From Marinomonas sp. UCMA 3892 (GTDB lineage Bacteria > Pseudomonadota > Gammaproteobacteria > Pseudomonadales > Marinomonadaceae), in assembly GCF_012726345.1 (NCBI RefSeq), contig NZ_PTXN01000007.1:215595-279594 (forward strand): a stretch of 64,000 nucleotides of DNA, given 5' to 3'. The notes beneath the pieces were generated by a model. The model had not been told where the DNA came from, made no database searches, and worked only from the letters and a program-made list of their open reading frames with translations. A program made the position numbers and the translations under genes. The first letter of the stretch is position 1, and each line of letters opens with the position of its first letter. Below, in pieces: positions 48,780 through 57,774 of the stretch.

Positions 48780-49853
48780 TTAAGGCTTGTGTTGCTTTAA
48801 TGCCCAGACAATGTGCTCTTTCACTAACTCAGAAGAGTGAGAGAGTGCATTTTCTAGTGTTTGAATAGTTGCTTCATTGCTTGGTGCATTGCCAAGTGCG
48901 ACAGCGATATTACGGCGCCAGTTTTCAAATCCCGTGCGGCGAATTGGGGAGCCTTCAGTATTTTTTAAAAAGCTTGCTTCGTCCCATTCAAACAGCTCAA
49001 TCAGATCGGCACAATCCAAATTGTGTCTTGGTTGAAAGTCATCTTCTTGCGTGTACTTGGCAAATTTTGTCCAGGGGCAAACTAGCTGACAATCGTCACA
49101 ACCGAAAATTCGGTTGCCCATTTTGCTGCGTAATTCTTCTGGAATGGGACCTTTATGCTCAATGGTTAGATAAGAAATGCACTTTCCTGCATCAAGCACC
49201 CAAGGTTCCACAAAAGCATCGGTTGGACACTGAGTTAGGCAGGCTGTACAGCTTCCGCAATGTCTAGTTTCAGTTGGTTTGTCGACAGGAAGTGGCAAGT
49301 TAGTAAATATTTCACCGAGTAAAAACCAGCTACCGGCCTTTGGTGTTAGCAAAAGAGTATTTTTGCCTATCCAGCCCATGCCAGCTTGTTCGGCAATTTG
49401 TCTTTCCAGAATTGGCGCACTATCGACAAAAGCTCTGTAGCCATGATCGCCAACTTTTTGCTCTATCTTCTTGGCTAATTGAGTTAGACGTTTACGAATC
49501 AACTTGTGATAGTCCCGTCCTAATGCATAACGTGCAATATAGGCCTTGTCTTTCGTTTTCAGTCTTTCGACTGTTTCGACCGATTGGGGAAGGTAATGCA
49601 TACGAAGTGAGATGACGCGACGTGTTCCCGGGTGGAGTTGTTCTGGATAAAAACGCATGTCGCCATGGTTGGCAAGATAGTCCATACCAGCATGGTATTG
49701 GTTATTCAGCCATTCATTGAATTCGTCTTTGTATTGCGCAAGATCAGGCTCAACGATTCGAGCTTCGGCGAATCCTAACTCAATGGCCCATGATTTGATG
49801 TCATCAGCAAGTTGGTTTAATTCTTTTGGACTGGATAAAGACGAAGGAAGCAA
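48780..49853 (-). CDS. queG: Epoxyqueuosine reductase
   Basis: QueG reduces epoxyqueuosine to queuosine in tRNA, using cobalamin and two 4Fe-4S clusters. The 357-residue protein has SRYALGRDYHKLI-like ARYALGRDYHKLIRKR near 106, VDSAPILERQIAEQAGMGWIGKNTLLL near 146-172, the ferredoxin motif HCGSCTACLTQCPTDAF and the second CDDCQLVCPW. The start appears to be TTG at 49853, fitting the family start. E. coli QueG is about 379 residues; the tail is shorter here. It is alone on the minus strand between tesB and a small unknown gene. Confidence 0.94.
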   Translation of the reverse strand: MLPSSLSSPKELNQLADDIKSWAIELGFAEARIVEPDLAQYKDEFNEWLNNQYHAGMDYLANHGDMRFYPEQLHPGTRRVISLRMHYLPQSVETVERLKTKDKAYIARYALGRDYHKLIRKRLTQLAKKIEQKVGDHGYRAFVDSAPILERQIAEQAGMGWIGKNTLLLTPKAGSWFLLGEIFTNLPLPVDKPTETRHCGSCTACLTQCPTDAFVEPWVLDAGKCISYLTIEHKGPIPEELRSKMGNRIFGCDDCQLVCPWTKFAKYTQEDDFQPRHNLDCADLIELFEWDEASFLKNTEGSPIRRTGFENWRRNIAVALGNAPSNEATIQTLENALSHSSELVKEHIVWALKQHKP

Positions 49854-49872
49854 GGGAGTACCAAAACATTAG

Positions 49873-49898
49873 ACGCTAGGCTAAAAGCAGCCTAGCGT
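49873..49898 (-). terminator. Hairpin downstream of the small unknown gene
   Basis: A perfect 10-bp inverted repeat ACGCTAGGCT/AGCCTAGCGT with a 6-base loop lies between the small gene and queG. There is no strong T run after it on the minus strand. Confidence 0.6.
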
Positions 49899-49911
49899 GA
49901 AGAACAAGAAA

Positions 49912-50172
49912 TTAATAAAGCTGAGAGTCACCTTTAACTACATCCATCAATAGTTTGATGAATTTACGGTCGGCTTCCGTATGTTCTTCTTGGATTTTAA
50001 TGGTTGTTTGATTTGATACTTCTTCAGCAATGCGCTGGTAAGCATTTGGTTGGTTAATATTTTCTTTAGCGATACGGACTAATTCCCCAGCGAGTTCTGG
50101 ATCCATAAGCATCTTACGAAAACAGCGCAAAAATTCATCAATAACTCGTTGTTGGTTAAGCTCATTAGCCAT
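49912..50172 (-). CDS. Small conserved-looking protein, function unknown
   Basis: This 86-residue protein starts MANELNQQRVIDEFLRCFRK at the ATG at 50172, 5 bp after AGGAG. It is hydrophilic and helical by composition, with no signal peptide, membrane segment or metal motif. The ORF could be extended by six codons to an upstream start but that lacks a ribosome-binding site. I do not recognise the family. It has its own start signals and a following hairpin, so it looks like a real, single-gene unit between queG and ilvI. Confidence 0.55.
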   Translation of the reverse strand: MANELNQQRVIDEFLRCFRKMLMDPELAGELVRIAKENINQPNAYQRIAEEVSNQTTIKIQEEHTEADRKFIKLLMDVVKGDSQLY

Positions 50173-50610
50173 GATAAAACTCCTAATCAATTTATGTCGC
50201 TATGACACCATGAAGCGTAGGTTAGAGCAAGTTTTTATACACTTTGTGTTGACAAATCTGAGGCGCAAAGACAAAATGAAACGCTATATAATTCGACAAC
50301 ACCCTGTCGATGACTCCTTTTTATGGGCCACTAGCTCATCTCAGTCAGATTCGTTCTGATAAGCACAAGTGTAGAATGACGCAATATTGTTGTCCTATAC
50401 TTCTCCTCGCGAAAAGACGCGGGCAGTGTAAAAACTGCGATTTCTTGCGTTTGAGTGTTTCTTACTTTTAGATAAATGTTCCTTATTTTTAAAAGTTACC
50501 TCAGTTAGTTTAGCAAACTTCGTTCTATCAACTTTAATCTGCTTGTCTTATGCGGTTACAATAGCTGCACTAAAATTAAAAGACAGATAAATACTATAGA
50601 GGGTAACAAG
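50173..50610 (+). promoter_or_regulatory. 438-bp upstream region of ilvI
   Basis: No supported gene lies here. A 62-codon ORF on the plus strand (50171-50359) has no ribosome-binding site or recognisable product. A candidate -10 TACAAT is at 50557-50562 with a poor -35. The region is AT-rich with several TTTT/AAAA stretches and fits an Lrp-controlled ilvIH control region, as in E. coli, but no specific sites could be fixed. A short hairpin with TCGCG/CGCGG arms is near 50407-50421. Confidence 0.4.
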
Positions 50611-52323
50611 GTGGAGTTATTATCCGGTGGTGAAATGATCGCCCGCTTCCTCAAAGATGAGGGAGTTGAATATATCTATGGTTATCCAGGTGGAGCCGCA
50701 CTTCATATTTACGATGCCTTGCATCGTCAATCTGATGTAAAGCATATTCTGGTTAGGCATGAACAAGCTGCAACGCATATGGCTGATGGCTATGCACGCG
50801 CTACGGGCAAAGCTGGTACGGTTCTCGTAACGTCGGGCCCAGGTGCAACCAATACGGTTACAGGTATTGCGACGGCTTATATGGACTCTATTCCCATGGT
50901 CATTATTTGTGGTCAGGTTATGAGCTACCTGATCGGCGAAGATGCGTTCCAAGAAACCGATATGATTGGCGTATCACGTCCAATCGTGAAGCATAGCTTT
51001 ACGGTTAAGCATCCTTCTGAAATTCCTATGATCATGAAAAAGGCATATCACATTGCTAGTACGGGTCGTCCTGGCCCAGTTGTGATTGATGTGCCAAAAG
51101 ATATGACCATGCCAGGTGATAAGTACGAATACAAATATCCAGAATCTGTTTCTATTCGTTCTTATACTCCGCCAACCAAAGGTCACAGTGGTCAGATTAA
51201 AAAAGCAGTCGATCTGCTGTTAGCCGCTAAGCGTCCAATCATCTATGCTGGTGGTGGCGTTATTATGGGCGGTGCTTCTGAGTTGCTGGTGAAACTGGCT
51301 AAGTCTTTAAACGTGCCAGTGACTAATACTTTGATGGGCTTGGGTGGATACCCAGGAACAGATAAGCAATTCGTTGGTATGTTGGGTATGCACGGTGCAT
51401 ACGAAGCGAACATGACTATGCATCACAGCGATGTCATTTTAGCTGTTGGCGCCCGTTTTGATGACCGCGTGACGAATGACCCTGATAAGTTTTGCCCAGG
51501 TGCAAAAATTATCCATATTGATATTGATCCCGCTGCTATTTCTAAAACCATCCGTTCAGATGTGCCAATTGTTGGTCCTGTTAGTCAGGTTTTGGAAGAG
51601 ATGCTGTCTTTGGTTGAAGGTCAAAGTTCAAACACTGAGGCGCTTGTTGGTTGGTGGAAGCAAATCAATGAGTGGCGTTTGGTGCATGGCGGTCGTTATG
51701 ACACTAGTAGCGAAAAAATTAAACCTCAAGCAGCGATTGAAGCGTGCTGGCGTGCCACGAAAGGTGATGCATTTGTGGCGTCTGATGTAGGTCAACATCA
51801 AATGTTTGCTGCTCAGTATTATAAATTTGACAAACCAAATCGTTGGGTTAACTCTGGTGGTTTAGGCACGATGGGTTTTGGTCTTCCTGCTGCAATGGGC
51901 GTGAAGATGAATTTCCCTAAAGAAACTGTAGTTTGTGTAACGGGTGAAGGCAGTATTCAGATGAATATTCAAGAGCTTTCCACCTGCTTGCAATATGGTT
52001 TGCCGGTTAAGATTTTGTGTTTGAACAATGGTTATTTGGGCATGGTTCGCCAGTGGCAAGATATGAACTATGAGGGTCGTTACTCAAACTCCTATATGGA
52101 TTCATTGCCTGATTTCAAAATACTGATGGACGCTTATCGTCACAAGTATGTTGAAATCCGAACTAAAGATGAACTCGATGCCAAGATGGAAGAAGCGTTT
52201 GCAATGACAGATCAGTTGGTCTTCATTAACTGTTACGTGGATCCAGAAGAGCATGTATATCCGATGCAAGTGCCTCGCGGCTCTATGCGAGATATGTTCT
52301 TGAGCAAGACGGAGCGTACCTAA
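50611..52323 (+). CDS. ilvI: Acetolactate synthase large subunit
   Basis: It joins two pyruvates, or pyruvate and 2-oxobutyrate, at the start of valine, leucine and isoleucine synthesis, using ThDP and FAD. The 570-residue protein starts at a GTG 8 bp after AGAGGG and has the ThDP Glu in [36 protein letters not shown], the FAD region [11 protein letters not shown], and the ThDP/Mg motif [20 protein letters not shown] to [14 protein letters not shown]. The small subunit ilvH follows 1 bp later. The name ilvI rather than ilvB is from this pairing. Confidence 0.95.
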   Translation: MELLSGGEMIARFLKDEGVEYIYGYPGGAALHIYDALHRQSDVKHILVRHEQAATHMADGYARATGKAGTVLVTSGPGATNTVTGIATAYMDSIPMVIICGQVMSYLIGEDAFQETDMIGVSRPIVKHSFTVKHPSEIPMIMKKAYHIASTGRPGPVVIDVPKDMTMPGDKYEYKYPESVSIRSYTPPTKGHSGQIKKAVDLLLAAKRPIIYAGGGVIMGGASELLVKLAKSLNVPVTNTLMGLGGYPGTDKQFVGMLGMHGAYEANMTMHHSDVILAVGARFDDRVTNDPDKFCPGAKIIHIDIDPAAISKTIRSDVPIVGPVSQVLEEMLSLVEGQSSNTEALVGWWKQINEWRLVHGGRYDTSSEKIKPQAAIEACWRATKGDAFVASDVGQHQMFAAQYYKFDKPNRWVNSGGLGTMGFGLPAAMGVKMNFPKETVVCVTGEGSIQMNIQELSTCLQYGLPVKILCLNNGYLGMVRQWQDMNYEGRYSNSYMDSLPDFKILMDAYRHKYVEIRTKDELDAKMEEAFAMTDQLVFINCYVDPEEHVYPMQVPRGSMRDMFLSKTERT

Positions 52324-52324
52324 T

Positions 52325-52816
52325 ATGCGACATATTATTTCTGTATTGATGGAAAACGAGCCGGGTGCTTTGTCGCGAGTAGTTGGTTTGTTCTCACAGC
52401 GTAACTTTAACATCGAATCATTGAACGTAGCGGCAACAGATGATCCAACCTTGTCTCGTCTTACATTGACGACATTTGGTTCAGATCAGGTTGTAGAGCA
52501 GATCACCAAACAACTTAATAAGTTGATTGATGTGGTGAAGCTGGTGGACTTGACTGAAGGTCAGCACATTGAACGTGAATTGATGCTGGTTAAGGTTCGT
52601 GCTACCGGTGCGCAGCGCGCTGAAGTGAAACGTACAGTTGATATCTTCCGTGGCAACATTGTTGATATGACACCGTCTATTTATACGATTCAAATCGTTG
52701 GCGAGTCAGATAAACTAGATGGATTTCTACAAGCGTTGGGCGGTGCTCATTTGCTTGAAGTGGTTAGAACTGGTGTATCTGGTATAGCTCGCGGTGAAAA
52801 GACACTGTCTTTGTAA
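52325..52816 (+). CDS. ilvH: Acetolactate synthase small regulatory subunit
   Basis: IlvH activates the catalytic subunit and gives valine feedback inhibition. The 163-residue protein begins MRHIISVLMENEPGALSRV, an ACT domain (about 1-75) with GLFSQRNFNIESLNV, followed by the C-terminal domain (HIERELMLVKV; SIYTIQIVGESDKLDGFLQ). Length is the family norm. It ends with a terminator, so ilvI-ilvH is a two-gene unit here with no ilvC adjoining. Confidence 0.97.
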   Translation: MRHIISVLMENEPGALSRVVGLFSQRNFNIESLNVAATDDPTLSRLTLTTFGSDQVVEQITKQLNKLIDVVKLVDLTEGQHIERELMLVKVRATGAQRAEVKRTVDIFRGNIVDMTPSIYTIQIVGESDKLDGFLQALGGAHLLEVVRTGVSGIARGEKTLSL

Positions 52817-52843
52817 TCGTCTAGTATTTTTGTAGTGGTCACC

Positions 52844-52874
52844 AAAAAAGTCGCGCTTGCACGCGGCTTTTTTT
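52844..52874 (+). terminator. Terminator after ilvH
   Basis: AGTCGCG pairs with CGCGGCT around CTTGCA, one G-T wobble, preceded by an A run and followed by seven Ts. Confidence 0.88.
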
Positions 52875-52907
52875 ATGCGTAAATGATGGGTATTAAGTGA
52901 GGGGTAA

Positions 52908-53369
52908 ATGGATAAAACGAATTGGAAACTACTCAAGTTGCTAGAGCAGAATGGCCGTTTGACCTACGCAGAATTGGGTAAAATGGTTCATCTGACTGCA
53001 CCTGCGGTCGCAGAGCGAGTTCGAAAGTTAGAAGAGTCTGGTGTGATTACTGGCTACGGTGCAAAAATTAACCTAGAGAAAGTAGGAATACCTATAACAG
53101 CCTTAGTTGAGTGTCAGGTTTACCGAACCAAAGAGCGGGAATTTAAAGCATTAGTACTTAGCTTGGATGAAGTTATCTCTTGTCATAATGTGACAGGACC
53201 TTATGCTTTTGTGCTTAGGGTTGCGGTACGTTCTATGTCTTTATTGGATGAATTGTTAGAGCGTTTAATTGATTTGAGTGACACTAATACCATGATGGTG
53301 CTTTCAACCCCAGTTTCACGAGAAATGCCGGTGAATATTGAAAAAGGAGCTGAAGCTGATATCCATTAG
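52908..53369 (+). CDS. Lrp/AsnC-family transcriptional regulator
   Basis: The 153-residue protein has the helix-turn-helix (WKLLKLLEQNGRLTYAELGKMVHLTAPAVAERVRKLEE broken here for length, residues about 5-45) with the following ITGYGAKINLEKVG hinge, and a C-terminal RAM ligand domain. Such regulators sense amino acids, often to control exporters or catabolic genes. It shares its stop codon region with the convergent EamA-type exporter (4-bp overlap). Its target is likely one of the neighbouring transporters, by position only. Confidence 0.88.
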   Translation: MDKTNWKLLKLLEQNGRLTYAELGKMVHLTAPAVAERVRKLEESGVITGYGAKINLEKVGIPITALVECQVYRTKEREFKALVLSLDEVISCHNVTGPYAFVLRVAVRSMSLLDELLERLIDLSDTNTMMVLSTPVSREMPVNIEKGAEADIH

Positions 53370-54247
53370 GGTTGTTGGGCAAGCTTTATAGTTGTCTTTG
53401 CTTGGCGTGGCCATTGGCTAATAATCATCCCTGTCATAATAAAGCCACAACCAACCAAAGCACGAGTTGAAAGGATTTCCTCCATAAATATCCAGCCACC
53501 TAATACGGCAAATACCGCTTCAGATGAGAGAATAAGAGCGCTGATACTAGGCGAAACATTTTTTTGTCCTAGAGTTTGCAGTGTGAAAGCGATACCTGAT
53601 GAGGCGACACCAGCGTAGACCAACGGCCACCAAGCCATTTTAATGCCTTCAAGCGTTGGTGTTTCTAATATGGAAGCGGTGATAGACGCTAATATTGTTG
53701 CAATGAAGAACTGAACGATAGAAAGGGGCAAAGCGGATACATATCGAGATAAGTAACCTATCAGCAACACATGTCCTGTCCAAAAAAGAGTACCTAGTAA
53801 TTCTATTGCATCGCCTTTGTTGATGGATAGGCTTGGTCCAACAGTCAGGCTGTAAAGACCAACTAACGCGAGACCAACTCCAATCCAGGTGTGTATTTCA
53901 GTTTTATGGCCGAGCATAAGTCCCAGTATCGGTACGAACACAATGTACATGCTAGTGATGAAACCTGCGTTACCAGCTGTAGTGTATTGCAAACCAATTT
54001 GTTGGCATGTAAAACCCAAGAACAAGCAGCTTCCTGCAGCGAGTCCCCCTAACCAAAGTTTTCGATTACTTTGAGATTGCTTTGGTTTAAAAATAAACAA
54101 TAAAGGTAAGAGTGATAAGGTTGCTAATAGAAAACGCATAGCATTAAAGCTGTGTGGCCCAAGGCTTTCCATGCCAACACTTTGGGCAACAAAGGCAAAG
54201 CCCCAAATGGCGGCGGTGGCCCATAAAAAAATATGTGCAATAGACAT
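53366..54247 (-). CDS. EamA/DMT-family permease, likely metabolite exporter
   Basis: The 293-residue protein has ten hydrophobic segments in two EamA repeats (about 1-137 and 145-285), with AIWGFAFVAQ at the start and EAVFAVLGGWIFMEE near 240. Members of this superfamily export amino acids or other metabolites; the substrate cannot be told from sequence. Its stop codon overlaps that of the Lrp-type gene that points toward it. Confidence 0.87.
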   Translation of the reverse strand: MSIAHIFLWATAAIWGFAFVAQSVGMESLGPHSFNAMRFLLATLSLLPLLFIFKPKQSQSNRKLWLGGLAAGSCLFLGFTCQQIGLQYTTAGNAGFITSMYIVFVPILGLMLGHKTEIHTWIGVGLALVGLYSLTVGPSLSINKGDAIELLGTLFWTGHVLLIGYLSRYVSALPLSIVQFFIATILASITASILETPTLEGIKMAWWPLVYAGVASSGIAFTLQTLGQKNVSPSISALILSSEAVFAVLGGWIFMEEILSTRALVGCGFIMTGMIISQWPRQAKTTIKLAQQP

Positions 54248-54559
54248 AGCTAACCTCAGGTCATTAATAACGAAGTGACTATTTTACTGAGTGAAGGTCA
54301 GTTTCCACAGGTGAAATAAAAAGTTATTCAAGTGCTTGGCTTTGGATAAAAAAGTAAATTTAAGGTTTTACTTTTGCAATACCTAGGGCAACTAATTGAT
54401 TTTCAAGCATCTTAATATATTCACTTTTTTATCATCTAAAAGGTTAAAAAATAGGCTGACAGACGAATTATTTGGCTGTACAGTTGCGCCAAATTTCAGG
54501 GTGAACTTTCACTGTTAATTTAGATCATTTTTAGCTCAACCTTAAGAGAATTTATTGCT
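54248..54559. promoter_or_regulatory. 312-bp divergent region between EamA and RhtB-type genes
   Basis: No ORF is supported. It must hold both promoters. A perfect short inverted repeat (AAAGTAAA at 54351-54358, TTTACTTT at 54367-54374) is the only distinctive structure; the rest is AT-rich with no clear -10/-35 pair that I would trust. Confidence 0.4.
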
Positions 54560-55195
54560 ATGACATTTAGTGTTTGGTTAGCAACTGCGCCGTTGTTAAT
54601 GTTGCTGTCTTTAGGGCCTGGCCCAAATAATTTTACTTCTATGCACAATGGTATTCAGGTTGGCGCGACTAAAGCTGTTATTGCTGTGGTTGGTCGAAAT
54701 CTAGCTTTTAGCATCTTGATGTTAATTTCCGCGCTAGGTTTAGGGGCTATTATTGTTTCTTCTAGCTTTTGGTTTAGTGTTATCAAATGGTTCGGTGTCG
54801 CTTATTTGTTTTATGTTGGCATCAAAACCTGGCGCAGTGCTGCTATGGTGCTTGAGGAGCATGAAAGCGAAGTGGGAATCAAGGCGAAACGTGGACACCT
54901 TGCGAGAATGCGCCAAGAGTTTTTAGTAGCGATCGGCAATCCTAAAGCTGTATTACTTTTTACTGCTATTTTTCCGCAGTTATTGGATCTTAGTCAGCCT
55001 GTTCCTATGCAGTTTTTCTGGATGGGATTAACCTTTTGCTGTACGGAGTTTATTGCGGCTTATATTTACGCGATGAGTGGAAAGCAGATTCGCCGTTTGA
55101 TTCGCAGCCCTAAAGGTATGAAAAACCTTAACCGCGGAATGGGCAGTGTGTTCGTTTTGGCGAGTGCTTTTTTAGCAACGGCAACACGTTCTTAA
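54560..55195 (+). CDS. LysE/RhtB-family amino-acid exporter
   Basis: The 211-residue inner-membrane protein has about five to six hydrophobic segments and the family motif LSLGPGPNNFTSMHNGIQVGATKA near residues 15-38, then FLVAIGNPKAVLLFTAIFPQ near 118. These proteins export amino acids such as homoserine, threonine or lysine. The substrate is unknown. It follows the 312-bp intergenic region and converges with luxS through a strong bidirectional terminator. Confidence 0.9.
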   Translation: MTFSVWLATAPLLMLLSLGPGPNNFTSMHNGIQVGATKAVIAVVGRNLAFSILMLISALGLGAIIVSSSFWFSVIKWFGVAYLFYVGIKTWRSAAMVLEEHESEVGIKAKRGHLARMRQEFLVAIGNPKAVLLFTAIFPQLLDLSQPVPMQFFWMGLTFCCTEFIAAYIYAMSGKQIRRLIRSPKGMKNLNRGMGSVFVLASAFLATATRS

Positions 55196-55218
55196 AAAGT
55201 TTGTAGTTTAATTTAAAT

Positions 55219-55247
55219 AAAAAAGGTGACGCTAGGTCACCTTTTTT
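55219..55247. terminator. Bidirectional terminator between RhtB-type gene and luxS
   Basis: GGTGAC (55225-55230) pairs with GTCACC (55236-55241) around GCTAG, with an A run on the left and a T run on the right, fitting both convergent transcripts. Confidence 0.88.
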
Positions 55248-55284
55248 TATTTTTTACATTTTGTGTTTTAGCTTAAATAACTTT

Positions 55285-55797
55285 TTAGCTGTGTTCTTTT
55301 AAGAACTCTTCGCTTAGGTACAACTCTTCGTTACTGTTTACTTTTACATCACGGTCTAGAATCATTTTCGCGATTTCTTGCGCTTCTTCTAGGGAATGCA
55401 TTTCGTAAGTGCCGCATTGGTATTCGTTCAACTCTGGAATGTCAGATTTGGCTTTTACTTTCAATACGTCTTCCATTGCAGCTTTCCAAGAAGCAGCAAC
55501 AGTTTCTTCTGAAGGTGTGCCGATCAAACTCATGTAAAAACCAGTACGACAGCCCATTGGCGAAATATCGATAATTTCGACGTTGTTACTGTTTAGATGG
55601 TCACGCATGAAACCAGCAAACAAATGTTCTAGTGTGTGAATTCCTTTCTCAGAAAGGATCTCTTCATTTGGCACGCAGAAGCGTAGATCAAAAACTGTGA
55701 TGTCATCACCTTTAGGTGTGGACATGGATTTAGCTACACGTACTGCCGGTGCATCCATACGAGTGTGGTCGACACGAAAACTGTCTAATAATGGCAT
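55285..55797 (-). CDS. luxS: S-ribosylhomocysteine lyase
   Basis: LuxS splits S-ribosylhomocysteine to homocysteine and DPD, the precursor of the AI-2 signal, and completes the activated methyl cycle. The 170-residue protein has the metal motif HTLEH (H54, H58), the third ligand C128 in [10 protein letters not shown], and the catalytic C83 and E57, all in place, with normal length. It converges with the RhtB-type gene and sits beside the YjeH-like exporter, which in E. coli handles methionine. No AI-2 receptor genes are in the window. Confidence 0.97.
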   Translation of the reverse strand: MPLLDSFRVDHTRMDAPAVRVAKSMSTPKGDDITVFDLRFCVPNEEILSEKGIHTLEHLFAGFMRDHLNSNNVEIIDISPMGCRTGFYMSLIGTPSEETVAASWKAAMEDVLKVKAKSDIPELNEYQCGTYEMHSLEEAQEIAKMILDRDVKVNSNEELYLSEEFLKEHS

Positions 55798-55861
55798 AAA
55801 AACTCTCCTACTGAACTCAACGGAATCATCGTTGCTTTATAAATGGTGATATCGATTGCCA

Positions 55862-57139
55862 TTATTGTACATGAAGTTTTGAACCTTTGATCGGACTTTT
55901 TGGTGATCGTAAATATTCATAACTGAGAGCTAAGCAGAAAGCGATAATAGCAAACAGCATGCTTTGACCAATGAAAAACACCATTAAGCTACAGCTTATT
56001 AAGGCAACGATGGCCAATAGTTGGGCAGCACGATTGACCAGTTTGAAAGCAGCAACACAGGTTAATGTGTAAATAAGCAAAAAACTGCCGTTTGTCATTT
56101 CGATAAACCATGACATTTTCCAACCAGAGATTTCAGAAAACACAATCGAAAATAGAGTGATTAAACCAACCAGTAATACTGCTTTTTCAGGTGCGCCATT
56201 TTTATTAAGTGCTATGAAGGTCTTGGGTAATGCCCCTTGTTGTGCCATAGATTGCACCATACGGGAGAAGCCTAAGATGTAAATGGCCACATTGGCAAAG
56301 GCAATGATATAAGCCCCAGCAGCAAAGAATCTGCTGCTGGTTTCTCCCATTAGTTTACTAACCAAAAGTGCTAAGGATTGGCTGTTGGTAACTTCGTCGC
56401 CGTAAGTGTGATGCCAAGCAATGAGCAGTACTAAACTTAGGTAAGCAAGAATAACGATGGTGATGCCACCTAGTAATGCTATTGGGAAATCCCTAGTGGG
56501 ATTTTTGAACTCAGCGCCCATGTGGGCCATAACTTCAATACCTAAGAAACACCAGAATATAACGCCTGTGGCGTATAGTGTTTGTTGCCACTCAACGGCG
56601 GTTATGGGAGCTTCAATGACTTGGCGACTGTCCAAGATATCACCAATGAAGCAAAGCCATAAAATAACACCGATCATGACGATGACAATACCTGTTTGAA
56701 ACCTAGCTGAGGTTTGCATGCCTACGATGGCAAAGAAAAGCATGCCAGCAAGGGTTAATAGACTAAAGGCAAGAATCCATTCATCAGATGTTTTAAAAAT
56801 AATGGTCAAATACGCCGCTGCGACTTTTATAGCAACAGCAGGACCAACCAATAAAATACTTAAAAACAACCAGCCAACGGCTTTTTCATAACGCGACCCG
56901 AACGCTCGTCCAATGTAATGTGATGCCCCGCCGGCGGAAGGGTACTTGGAGCCAAGTAACGCAAAAATAAATGCAATTGGGATAATCATTGTGGCGGTAA
57001 TTAACCAAGCATAAAAAGCAAAAGATCCTGCCTGAGCAACAGACATGGCTGGTAATATCATCAGGCCAGTACCAATAAAGGTAGTCACCGTCATTGCTAT
57101 GCCTTGTAGAGGGCCAAGAGTTTTTTGGTATTGGGTCAT
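55862..57139 (-). CDS. APC-family amino-acid exporter, YjeH-like
   Basis: The 425-residue protein has about twelve hydrophobic segments and the APC start TFIGTGLMILPAMSVAQAG, then KYPSAGGASHYIGRAFGSRYEKAVGWLFLS near 65-95, which matches E. coli YjeH, an exporter of methionine and branched-chain amino acids. It is divergent from the second Lrp/AsnC gene over 157 bp, a typical regulator-exporter pair, and upstream of luxS on the same strand. Confidence 0.85.
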   Translation of the reverse strand: MTQYQKTLGPLQGIAMTVTTFIGTGLMILPAMSVAQAGSFAFYAWLITATMIIPIAFIFALLGSKYPSAGGASHYIGRAFGSRYEKAVGWLFLSILLVGPAVAIKVAAAYLTIIFKTSDEWILAFSLLTLAGMLFFAIVGMQTSARFQTGIVIVMIGVILWLCFIGDILDSRQVIEAPITAVEWQQTLYATGVIFWCFLGIEVMAHMGAEFKNPTRDFPIALLGGITIVILAYLSLVLLIAWHHTYGDEVTNSQSLALLVSKLMGETSSRFFAAGAYIIAFANVAIYILGFSRMVQSMAQQGALPKTFIALNKNGAPEKAVLLVGLITLFSIVFSEISGWKMSWFIEMTNGSFLLIYTLTCVAAFKLVNRAAQLLAIVALISCSLMVFFIGQSMLFAIIAFCLALSYEYLRSPKSPIKGSKLHVQ

Positions 57140-57221
57140 TTGTTTGCCTGTACTAGTTAAATTCTGTAGCTGCTATTTGTTGTCGCTAAGGATAAAATAC
57201 TTATATTAGCAATACTCTATA

Positions 57222-57270
57222 CAAGTTGACCCCATTAAGGCGCATTTTGCCGGAATGACCGTCAAGTTGA
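57222..57270. promoter_or_regulatory. Direct repeat in the yjeH-like/Lrp divergent region
   Basis: CAAGTTGA occurs at 57222-57229 and again at 57263-57270, 41 bp apart (about four helical turns), in the region between the divergent exporter and Lrp-type genes. It may be a regulator binding pair. Confidence 0.35.
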
Positions 57271-57296
57271 ACGACTAATAATAAAAGGGGGTTTGG

Positions 57297-57725
57297 GTGG
57301 CTGATCATTATGATCAAAAAATATTAGCTTTACTGGTAGACGATGCTCGGCTTTCTGTTTCAGATATTAGTCGGAAGGTCAATTTATCTCGTTCTGCGGT
57401 GACCGAGCGCATTCGTCGCATGGAAGATAACCGAACGATTACTGGTTATCATGCCCATACTTCCGTTTCAAAAGAGGAGGGGGTTAGTGCGTATATCGCT
57501 CTGACATTTCGACCTTTATCCTGTGAGCAAGTACTACCTTTAATTGGTAGTATTCCAGAAGTTAAATTGGCTCATTCCATTAGTGGTGATCTTGATCTGC
57601 TACTATTAGTGCAAGCGTCATCAATGGATAGAATGAATGAAATACGTGAGAAAATGGAGACGTGGCCTAATTTGCATAAAGTGGTGACACATATGTGCCT
57701 CGCTAAGCGCCTAGATCGTTGGTAA
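57297..57725 (+). CDS. Lrp/AsnC-family transcriptional regulator
   Basis: The 142-residue protein starts with GTG after AAAGGGGG and has a helix-turn-helix (ILALLVDDARLSVSDISRKV, then LSRSAVTERIRRMEDNRTITG) and a C-terminal RAM domain. It is divergent from the YjeH-like exporter and is most likely its regulator. It differs from the Lrp-type gene at 52.9 kb in sequence, so it is not a recent duplicate. Confidence 0.9.
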   Translation: MADHYDQKILALLVDDARLSVSDISRKVNLSRSAVTERIRRMEDNRTITGYHAHTSVSKEEGVSAYIALTFRPLSCEQVLPLIGSIPEVKLAHSISGDLDLLLLVQASSMDRMNEIREKMETWPNLHKVVTHMCLAKRLDRW

Positions 57726-57774
57726 GTCGAACTCATCGGTAAATACGGTATTGATTGGATGAACGTATCCCAAA

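Noticed and set aside
50171..50359. A 62-codon plus-strand ORF upstream of ilvI
   Set aside because: No ribosome-binding site, no recognisable product, and it starts within the opposite-strand small gene's upstream site; more likely chance in an AT-rich control region.
51476..51790. A 104-codon ORF inside ilvI in another frame
   Set aside because: The conserved ThDP-enzyme reading frame fully explains this stretch; the alternative product has no ribosome-binding site or known motif.
54349..54375. AAAGTAAA/TTTACTTT inverted repeat as a terminator
   Set aside because: It is made of A/T pairs almost alone and lies between divergent genes, where no terminator is expected; kept only as a possible operator in the region entry.
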